From contig JALOSG010000139.1 of NCBI GenBank assembly GCA_025458665.1, positions 1 through 6,935 of the forward strand: 6,935 nucleotides of DNA, in the 5' to 3' direction. The notes below the pieces were generated by a model, which ran no database searches, had not been told where the DNA came from, and saw only the letters and a program-made list of their open reading frames with translations. Source of the stretch: Serpentinimonas sp. (GTDB lineage: Bacteria; Pseudomonadota; Gammaproteobacteria; Burkholderiales; Burkholderiaceae_C). Of this stretch, positions 1-4,818 are shown piece after piece (position 1 is the stretch's first letter; every line of letters begins with the position of its first letter). The position numbers and the translations under genes were made by a program.

Positions 1-1
1 C

Positions 2-802
2 GATTCGCCGCAGGACCGCCACAGCAACATCGAGCAGAAGCTCTACTGGTGCGACAGCCCGGAGCACAAGCGCAAGCTGCTGGACCACTGGCTGCGCGAC
101 GCCAGCATCGACCAGGCCATTGTGTTTGCCAGCACCCAGATCGAGTGCGACGCGCTGGCCGAAGACCTGCAGCAGGTGGGCTTCTCGGCAGTAGCGCTGC
201 ACGGTGCCCTGAGCCAGGGTCTGCGCAACCGCCGCCTGATGGCGCTGCGCGATGGCCGTGTGCAAATTCTGGTGGCTACCGACGTGGCCGCCCGCGGCAT
301 CGATGTGCCCACCATCACCCACGTGTTCAACTTCGGCCTGCCCATGAAGGCCGAGGATTACGTGCACCGTATTGGCCGTACCGGCCGCGCCGGCCGCCAG
401 GGCCTGGCTGTGACCATGGCCGAACACCGCGACCGCCGCAAGATTGGCGAGATCGAGGCCTACAGCCAGCAACCCATCCAGACCCAGGTGATTCCGGGTC
501 TGGAGCCCAAGCGTCCGCCGGTGTTCGAGCCGCGGCGCCGCCCCGGTGGCGGTGGCCGTGGCCGCCCGGGTGGTGGTGGTTTTGGTGGCGGTGGTGGCGG
601 TTTCCGCGGCCGCTCTGCCGAGCCGCGCGGTGATTCCCGCGGTGATGGGCGTGGAGATACACGAGGATTTGGTGGCTTTGGGCGCACCGACCGTCCGGCT
701 GCCGGTCCTTCCTTCAGCCGCGAAGGTGGGCGTGATGGTGCGCGTGACGGTCGCCGTGGCAGTCCGGCCCCGCGTCCGGAAGGTCGGCGCTTTTCTCGCT
801 GA
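2..802 (+). CDS. DEAD-box ATP-dependent RNA helicase, 3' part (RhlE/SrmB-like)
   Basis: The reading frame enters from the left edge and ends at TGA 800-802, leaving 266 residues. What is present is the second RecA-like domain plus the tail. Visible helicase motifs are IV (IVFAST, from about base 119), a QxxR-type segment (SQGLRNRR), V (ATDVAARGID, about 275-304) and VI (HRIGRTGRAGR, about 365-397). The Q motif, Walker A and DEAD box lie outside the window. After motif VI comes a segment ending IPGLEPK, which resembles the SrmB/RhlE branch, then about 90 residues rich in Gly, Arg and Asp with RGG- and RGD-like repeats. Such proteins unwind short RNA duplexes using ATP, typically in ribosome assembly or RNA decay; basic Gly/Arg tails usually add unspecific RNA binding. 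Family assignment is certain; the exact subfamily is not, so no symbol is given. A strong terminator follows 48 bases after the stop, so this gene ends its transcription unit. Confidence 0.95.
   Translation, partial: DSPQDRHSNIEQKLYWCDSPEHKRKLLDHWLRDASIDQAIVFASTQIECDALAEDLQQVGFSAVALHGALSQGLRNRRLMALRDGRVQILVATDVAARGIDVPTITHVFNFGLPMKAEDYVHRIGRTGRAGRQGLAVTMAEHRDRRKIGEIEAYSQQPIQTQVIPGLEPKRPPVFEPRRRPGGGGRGRPGGGGFGGGGGGFRGRSAEPRGDSRGDGRGDTRGFGGFGRTDRPAAGPSFSREGGRDGARDGRRGSPAPRPEGRRFSR
530..799 (+). repeat. Low-complexity Gly/Arg-rich coding region (helicase tail)
   Basis: The last 90 codons of the helicase are built from glycine runs (GGT/GGC repeats, densest at about 541-605), then a tetrapeptide-like series RGDS-RGDG-RGDT-RG (about 626-667), then Arg/Gly/Asp-rich sequence to the stop. 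The DNA is therefore a string of GG dinucleotides separated by one or two bases. This is a compositional repeat inside a gene, not a mobile or intergenic repeat. Confidence 0.8.
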
Positions 803-850
803 AAGGCTCGCTCAGGCTTGCACAGGCCAGCCCGCGCGCCAGTAGCTCAC

Positions 851-886
851 AAAAAAAGCCAGGGTGATTGCCGCCCTGGCTTTTTT
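851..886 (+). terminator. Rho-independent terminator after the RNA helicase
   Basis: A 7-bp GC-rich stem (GCCAGGG at 858-864 with CCCTGGC at 874-880) encloses a 9-base loop and is followed by six T (881-886). Seven A (851-857) precede the stem and can pair with the T run, so the element could also work on the minus strand. It separates the helicase from the downstream hydrolase, which therefore needs its own promoter. Confidence 0.9.
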
Positions 887-923
887 GCGTCTGGCCGCGC
901 TCAACGGCGCTCCCCACCTGTGC

Positions 924-938
924 CATGATGTGACACAT
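924..938 (+). promoter_or_regulatory. Possible -10 element and small palindrome at the hydrolase start
   Basis: CATGAT (924-929) matches the TATAAT consensus at four of six positions and lies seven bases before ATG 937; the corresponding -35 position (about 901-906) is poor. It overlaps an 11-base palindrome, ATGTG-A-CACAT (928-938), that includes the first two bases of the ATG. Both are short and could be chance. Confidence 0.25.
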
Positions 939-1815
939 GCAAGCTGCTGGACGCCCCATGACCCCCTACGACCCCGACTGGCTCGACCGCATGTACAACA
1001 ACCGGGCGCTGGTGCCCGAGTGCGTGGAGCATTTTGCGCACTGGGCCCGCATGTCCGAGCACGCGCGCACCGAGACCGACTGCCACATCGACATTCCCTA
1101 CGGCGATTCCCCGCTGCAAAAGCTCGATGTGTTTCCCGCCGTGCGCAACCGCGCCGATGCGCCGGTGATGGTGTTCATCCACGGCGGCTACTGGCGTTCG
1201 CTGGACAAGAGCGACCACTCCTTCATTGCGCCGCCCTTCAACAACCGCGGCGCCTGCGTGGTGGTGGTGAACTACGACCTGTGCCCTGAGGTTGCGGTGC
1301 CCGACATTGCGCTGCAGTGCGCCCATGCGCTGGCCTGGGTGTGGCGCAACATTGCCGCCTATGGCGGGGACCCGCGCCGCATCAGTGTGGTGGGGCACTC
1401 CGCCGGCGGGCATCTGGCCGCCATGATGATGCTGTGCCAGTGGCAGGCGCTGGGCGCCGACTTGCCAGCCCGGCTGGTGCACAACGCCATGAGCATATCG
1501 GGGCTGTTCGACCTGGAGCCCGTGAGCCAGGTGCCTTTCCTGAAAGACAGCCTGCGCCTGACCCCCGACCATGTGCTGCGTGCCAGCCCGGCGCTGCTGC
1601 CCAAGCCCGCCTCGGGCCAGCTTTACGCACTGGCCGGTGGCAACGAAAGCCCGGAGTTCATCCGCCAGAACCTTCTCATTGGGCCAGCCTGGGGCAAGCA
1701 GCGCGTACCGGTGTGCGAAACACTGCCCGGCCTGAACCACTTCAACATTCTGGAGGCTCTGGTGCAGCAGCGCCACCGCCTGTACCGGCTGGCGCTGGGT
1801 TTGCTGCAGACCTGA
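937..1815 (+). CDS. Alpha/beta hydrolase, kynurenine-formamidase-like
   Basis: The 292-residue protein has no signal peptide and is probably cytoplasmic. Residues 82-86 are HGGYW, the oxyanion-hole motif of the HGG group of alpha/beta hydrolases. Residues 153-157 are GHSAG, the nucleophile elbow, giving Ser155 as nucleophile. The segment 236-243 (NESPEFIR) offers Glu237 or Glu240 near the usual catalytic acid position, and His268 (LNHFN) is the likely catalytic histidine. HGGYW, the ISGLFDLEP segment (187-195) and the SPEFIRQ segment together resemble arylformamidases (N-formylkynurenine hydrolysis in tryptophan breakdown). No tryptophan-catabolism gene is next to it, so the substrate is unproven; a general carboxylesterase is the main alternative. 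The start is uncertain: ATG 937 has no visible Shine-Dalgarno sequence, and ATG 958 (MTPYDPDW...) is a reasonable alternative. The gene stands alone between a terminator and convergent guaC. Confidence 0.88.
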   Translation: MQAAGRPMTPYDPDWLDRMYNNRALVPECVEHFAHWARMSEHARTETDCHIDIPYGDSPLQKLDVFPAVRNRADAPVMVFIHGGYWRSLDKSDHSFIAPPFNNRGACVVVVNYDLCPEVAVPDIALQCAHALAWVWRNIAAYGGDPRRISVVGHSAGGHLAAMMMLCQWQALGADLPARLVHNAMSISGLFDLEPVSQVPFLKDSLRLTPDHVLRASPALLPKPASGQLYALAGGNESPEFIRQNLLIGPAWGKQRVPVCETLPGLNHFNILEALVQQRHRLYRLALGLLQT

Positions 1816-1827
1816 AGGTGGTCAGCA
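1805..1827. terminator. Weak hairpin between convergent hydrolase and guaC
   Basis: GACC (1809-1812) pairs with GGTC (1820-1823) around a 7-base loop. After one A/A mismatch, TGC (1805-1807) pairs with GCA (1825-1827). The hairpin spans the hydrolase stop codon. No T run follows it on either strand, so it is not a canonical intrinsic terminator. It is the only structure seen in the 28-base gap where the two transcription units meet. Confidence 0.3.
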
Positions 1828-1843
1828 CGGCGGCAGGGCGGTC

Positions 1844-2821
1844 TTACATCAGCAGATGTTCGCCGGCGTTGTCCCCGCCCAGGATCACGTAGTTCACCTT
1901 GCGGATGTCCATCAGCCGGGTACCCCCGGCATAGCTGATGGAGCTTTGTACGTCTTCCTGCATCTCGCGCAGGGTGTCGGCCAGCGTGCCTTTGATGGGC
2001 TCCAGAATGCGCTTGCCTTCCACGTGCTTGTACTCGCCCTTGTTGAAGTCCGACGCCGAGCCGTAGTACTCCTTGTACAGCTTGCCATCCACCTCTACCG
2101 TCTGGCCCGGAGACTCCTCGTGCCCCGCCATGAGCGAGCCGATCATGACCATGGTGGCCCCGAAGCGTATGGACTTGGCTATGTCGCCGTGCTCGCGGAT
2201 ACCGCCGTCGGCAATGATGGGTTTGGTGGCCACGCGGGCGCACCATTTCAGCGCCGAAAGCTGCCAGCCGCCGGTACCAAAACCCGTTTTCAGTTTGGTG
2301 ATGCAGACCTTGCCCGGCCCTATGCCCACCTTGGTGGCGTCGGCCCCCCAGTTCTCCAGATCGATCACGGCTTCCGGGGTGCCCACGTTGCCGGCAATCA
2401 CGAAACTGACGGGCAGGCGCGCCTTGATGTAGCCCACCATCTGCTGCACGCTGTCGGCGTGGCCATGCGCAATGTCGATGGTGATGTATTCGGGCACCAG
2501 CCCTTCGGCCGCCAGGCGGTCCACCGTGTCGCGGTCGGCAGCCTTCACCCCCAGCGAGATGGATGCATACAGGCCCAGCGTGTGCATGCGTCGCACAAAC
2601 GCCACGTTGTCCAGGTCGAAGCGGTGCATGACGTAGAAGTAGCCGTGGTGCGCCAGCCACTCGGCAATGGGCTCGTTCACCACGGTTTTCATATTGGCCG
2701 GCACCACTGGCAACTTGAAGCTGCGGGTGCCCAAAGTGACGCTGGTGTCACACTCGGAGCGGCTCTCCACGCGGCATTTGCGCGGCAGCAGCAGGATGTT
2801 GTCGTAGTCGAAGATTTCCAT
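1844..2821 (-). CDS. guaC: GMP reductase
   Basis: The protein is 325 residues, the normal length for the short class of GMP reductase. It converts GMP to IMP with NADPH, releasing ammonia, and so returns guanine nucleotides to the adenine/IMP pool in the cytoplasm. It is a single TIM-barrel of the IMPDH/GMPR family with no CBS domain pair, which argues against IMP dehydrogenase. The active-site loop reads GPGKVCIT with catalytic Cys173. IADGGI (203-208) and GSLMAGHEESPG (228-239) are the phosphate-binding and flap regions, and SSISYAGG (293-300) is near the C-terminus. The start is set by the family N-terminus (MEIFDYDNILLLP) at ATG 2821-2819. A modest ribosome-binding site, GAAAGA (2836-2831), lies nine bases upstream. 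The frame stays open further upstream but without family similarity. The sequence resembles GuaC of Gram-positive bacteria more than the 347-residue E. coli enzyme. Confidence 0.96.
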   Translation of the reverse strand: MEIFDYDNILLLPRKCRVESRSECDTSVTLGTRSFKLPVVPANMKTVVNEPIAEWLAHHGYFYVMHRFDLDNVAFVRRMHTLGLYASISLGVKAADRDTVDRLAAEGLVPEYITIDIAHGHADSVQQMVGYIKARLPVSFVIAGNVGTPEAVIDLENWGADATKVGIGPGKVCITKLKTGFGTGGWQLSALKWCARVATKPIIADGGIREHGDIAKSIRFGATMVMIGSLMAGHEESPGQTVEVDGKLYKEYYGSASDFNKGEYKHVEGKRILEPIKGTLADTLREMQEDVQSSISYAGGTRLMDIRKVNYVILGGDNAGEHLLM

Positions 2822-2875
2822 TTCCCAGGTTCTTTCAAAAGCGTTGTGACGTGGCGAATGACGTTGAGCGCTTGG

Positions 2876-2902
2876 CCTGGGTCTGGCGAAAAAAAACCAG
2901 AC
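2876..2902 (-). promoter_or_regulatory. Inverted repeat in the guaC leader
   Basis: GTCTGG (2881-2886) and CCAGAC (2897-2902) form a perfect 6-bp inverted repeat around a 10-base loop containing eight consecutive A on the plus strand, hence eight U in a guaC leader RNA. Next to it, CCTGGG (2876-2881) is complementary to CCCAGG (2824-2829), which sits three bases before the guaC start codon. It could be a leader hairpin, but no known riboswitch class was recognised. Confidence 0.35.
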
Positions 2903-2927
2903 GCAAGAAACTTGGGCCCGGTGGTTG

Positions 2928-2957
2928 ATTGTAGTCGCACCCGCTCGTGGTGCACAA
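2928..2957 (-). promoter_or_regulatory. Candidate sigma-70 promoter of guaC
   Basis: Read on the minus strand, TTGTGC (2957-2952) is followed after 18 bases by TACAAT (2933-2928), a good -10 with one mismatch. Transcription would start near 2921 and give a leader of about 100 bases before the guaC ATG. It overlaps almost exactly with the motA promoter on the other strand. Confidence 0.5.
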
Positions 2958-2958
2958 T
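2929..2958 (+). promoter_or_regulatory. Candidate promoter of motAB
   Basis: On the plus strand TTGTAG (2929-2934) and CACAAT (2953-2958) are separated by 18 bases, both only partial matches to the sigma-70 hexamers. The predicted start is near 2965, leaving a leader of about 35 bases. No sigma-28 or sigma-54 type promoter was recognised by eye. Confidence 0.35.
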
Positions 2959-2987
2959 GGCTTTCACGGGCGGCAGGTTCCGTCTCC

Positions 2988-2992
2988 AGGAG
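2988..2992 (+). promoter_or_regulatory. Ribosome-binding site of motA
   Basis: AGGAG lies seven bases before ATG 3000-3002, which fixes the motA start there rather than at upstream in-frame codons. Confidence 0.8.
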
Positions 2993-2999
2993 TTTGGAC

Positions 3000-3863
3000 A
3001 TGAATCCATCCACCCTCATCGGGATGGTGGCCAGCGTGGTGCTGCTGGCCGTGGTGCTGTTTTTCTCGGCGGACAATCCGCTGTTGTTTCTTAACTTGCC
3101 CGGCCTGGCCATTGTGCTGGGCGGTACGCTGGCGGCCACTTTTCTGAGCTATCCGCTCACCGAGGTACTGCGGGTTTTTGGCCTCATCCGCACCGTCATG
3201 CGCAACGAGCGCATGTACACCCAGAAGGACCTCGACGAACTGGTGCAGGTCTCCAAGCTCTGGATCCAGGACGACCCGCGCGCGGTCGAGCGCGCACTTC
3301 AGAAAGTCACCAATCCCTTCTTACGCACCGGTGTGCAACTGGTGATAGACCGCACCCCGGAAGAAGACATTCTGGATCTGTTGCAGTGGCGCATTGCGCG
3401 GCTGCGCGCCAAGGAGGCCGCCGAGGCCGAGCTGTTCCGCGTCATGGCCAACTTCGCGCCCGCCTTCGGGATGATCGGCACGCTGGTGGGCCTGGTCAAC
3501 CTGATGGACATTCTCGGCCAGGGCGACATGCGCATCATTGGCAGCCACCTGGCGGTGGCCCTCATGACCACGTTCTATGGCATCTTGCTCGCCAACCTCG
3601 TGTTCAAGCCAGTGGCCGTGAAACTGGAGCGCCGCACCGAACAGCGTGTGGCTCTCATGAACATGGTGCTGCAGGGCATTTCCATGATGTGCGCCAAGCG
3701 CAGCCCCTCGCTCATGCGCGAGACACTCAAGTCGTTTGTGGCGCAGTACGACGATGAGATTTTTGATGCTGGTAACGGCAAAGGCGGCAGCAATGCCACG
3801 GCGGCGGCGCGGGCCGCCGGCCTGGGTGCCAGCAGCCGCCCGGTAGCCAACCGCAAGGCCTGA
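3000..3863 (+). CDS. motA: Flagellar stator channel protein, MotA/PomA-like
   Basis: The 287-residue inner-membrane protein has the MotA four-helix layout: TM1 about 4-22, TM2 about 29-49, a cytoplasmic loop of about 100 charged residues, TM3 about 151-172 and TM4 about 181-203. It forms the ion channel of the flagellar stator with MotB and passes torque to the rotor through the cytoplasmic loop. The segment PAFGMIGTLVGLVNLM (154-169) and the AVALMTTFYG segment (185-194) resemble sodium-type PomA more than E. coli MotA. Pro154 and Pro204 fall where the stator prolines are expected. Thr161 and Thr190/Thr191 match the PomA threonines linked to sodium passage. After the conserved core comes a Gly/Ala/Ser-rich tail (about 257-287) of no known function. 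It is followed 14 bases later by the MotB-like gene, so the two are almost certainly cotranscribed. Other MotA/TolQ/ExbB members are unlikely, given the length and partner. Confidence 0.93.
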   Translation: MNPSTLIGMVASVVLLAVVLFFSADNPLLFLNLPGLAIVLGGTLAATFLSYPLTEVLRVFGLIRTVMRNERMYTQKDLDELVQVSKLWIQDDPRAVERALQKVTNPFLRTGVQLVIDRTPEEDILDLLQWRIARLRAKEAAEAELFRVMANFAPAFGMIGTLVGLVNLMDILGQGDMRIIGSHLAVALMTTFYGILLANLVFKPVAVKLERRTEQRVALMNMVLQGISMMCAKRSPSLMRETLKSFVAQYDDEIFDAGNGKGGSNATAAARAAGLGASSRPVANRKA

Positions 3864-3877
3864 AGCTGCCCCAGCGT

Positions 3878-4765
3878 ATGGCAGAGACCGGCTCCACCAT
3901 CATCACCGCAGCAGGTGCGCCCGGTGCGCCCGGCACCCGCCGGGCTGTGCATGCGGGCAGCTTCGAGCGCTGGCACGTGGAGGCCGCGCCGCCCAAGGAA
4001 GAGGAGGGCTGGCTGCTGGTGTACCTCGATGTGGTCACTCTGTTGCTGGTCATGATGGTGGTGATGCTGGCCTTTTCGGAGCCCATCACCGAGCGTTTCC
4101 AGGCCATGGGGCAGGGCCCGGAAGTCATAGACAGTGAGAACCCGCCCGCCCGCCCAGCCGAGAACAGCCCCAGTTCCGTGGTGCCTCCCATTCCTCTGCC
4201 CATGCCTTCCTCCACCCCGCTGTCGGCAGGCAAGGAAGTGCCCGAAGCCGAACCCGATCGCGACCCGCTGGCTGGCCTGCCCCTGGGGCAGTTGGGTCAG
4301 GGCATCGAGGTCATTGCGAGCAGCCCGGGCGTGGTGAGTTTCCGCATCAGCAGCGAGATTCTTTTCCCTTCGGGCGAGACCCAGCTCACTCCAGCCGGTC
4401 GCGCGGTGGTGGACCGGCTCATTCCCATTTTCAACAACGCACCCGACCACACCATCGTGGTGGAGGGCCATACGGACAACGTTCCCATAGAGACGGCCCG
4501 CTTTCCCTCCAACTGGGAACTCGCTGCCAGCCGCGCTGGCAGTGTGGTTAGACATTTGCAGGACCGCGGCATCAACCCCACCCGGCTGCGTGCCACGGGC
4601 CTGGCTGAGACGCGGCCGCTGCAATCCAACGATACCCCGCAGGGCCGCTCCGCCAACCGGCGGGTGGAACTGGTGATGGAGTCGCCGAGGCCCGTGGCGC
4701 CTGCGCCCAGCCGCACCGAGGCAAGGCCTGCGCCGCCCACTGGCGCTACCAGCCCGGTTCGCTGA
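3878..4765 (+). CDS. motB: Flagellar stator anchor protein, MotB/PomB-like (OmpA domain)
   Basis: The 295-residue protein has a cytoplasmic N-terminus (1-43) and one transmembrane helix (about 44-66) carrying Asp51 in the YLDVVTLL context, the expected ion-carrying aspartate of MotB/PomB. A Pro-rich linker follows (about 88-130). The periplasmic OmpA/MotB peptidoglycan-binding domain (about 144-268) has FPSGETQLTPAG (163-174), GHTDNVPI (197-204), NWELAASRA (212-220) and a GRSANRRVEL stretch (256-265). The C-terminus is Pro/Ala-rich. It anchors the MotA/PomA-like channel to the cell wall. The start ATG lies 14 bases after the motA stop with no strong Shine-Dalgarno sequence, which suggests translational coupling. 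Immediately after the helix, SEPITERFQAMGQG is where the plug segment would be. It lacks the signal-peptide lipobox of Pal-type OmpA proteins. Confidence 0.93.
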   Translation: MAETGSTIITAAGAPGAPGTRRAVHAGSFERWHVEAAPPKEEEGWLLVYLDVVTLLLVMMVVMLAFSEPITERFQAMGQGPEVIDSENPPARPAENSPSSVVPPIPLPMPSSTPLSAGKEVPEAEPDRDPLAGLPLGQLGQGIEVIASSPGVVSFRISSEILFPSGETQLTPAGRAVVDRLIPIFNNAPDHTIVVEGHTDNVPIETARFPSNWELAASRAGSVVRHLQDRGINPTRLRATGLAETRPLQSNDTPQGRSANRRVELVMESPRPVAPAPSRTEARPAPPTGATSPVR

Positions 4766-4776
4766 AGCGGTAAGCG

Positions 4777-4793
4777 ACCCGCGGAACACGGGT
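4777..4793 (+). other. Short hairpin after motB
   Basis: ACCCG (4777-4781) and CGGGT (4789-4793) form a 5-bp stem around a 7-base loop, 11 bases after the motB stop. No T run follows, so termination is doubtful. The same bases cover the -35 area of the candidate uvrD promoter. Confidence 0.25.
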
Positions 4794-4806
4794 GGCCCCG
4801 GCTACC

Positions 4807-4812
4807 TACAAT
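4807..4812 (+). promoter_or_regulatory. Candidate -10 element of uvrD
   Basis: TACAAT differs from the consensus at one base. The best -35 is weak (GGAACA, 4783-4788, 18-base spacer). Start of transcription would fall at about 4819, the A of the uvrD ATG. No Shine-Dalgarno sequence is visible between the hexamer and the ATG, and no LexA box (CTGT-N8-ACAG) was seen. Confidence 0.45.
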
Positions 4813-4818
4813 CCGGGC

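Noticed and set aside
901..1776. A 291-codon minus-strand frame opposite the hydrolase.
   Set aside because: The plus-strand hydrolase has a full set of catalytic motifs; the mirror frame is His/Val/Gly-rich without motifs.
2881..2902. The A8/T8-containing hairpin as an intrinsic terminator.
   Set aside because: The homopolymer is in the loop, not after the stem, so it does not have terminator geometry.
2925..2999. A 25-codon upstream extension of motA starting near 2925.
   Set aside because: The AGGAG at 2988-2992 and the MotA-family N-terminus place the start at 3000; the extension would overlap the promoter region.
1856..3094. A 412-codon open frame on the plus strand opposite guaC.
   Set aside because: guaC is complete with its active-site motifs on the other strand; this frame has no domain and has the typical composition of an antisense shadow.
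2822..3139. An N-terminal extension of GuaC, since its frame is open back to about 3139.
   Set aside because: The extra residues show no family similarity, would run into motA, and the 325-residue length from 2821 fits the family exactly.
3575..4789. A 404-codon minus-strand frame opposite motA and motB.
   Set aside because: It is antisense to both stator genes, with no recognisable protein family and low-complexity composition.
4766..4818. A LexA operator upstream of uvrD, as found in E. coli.
   Set aside because: No CTGT-N8-ACAG pattern or close variant is visible in this gap.
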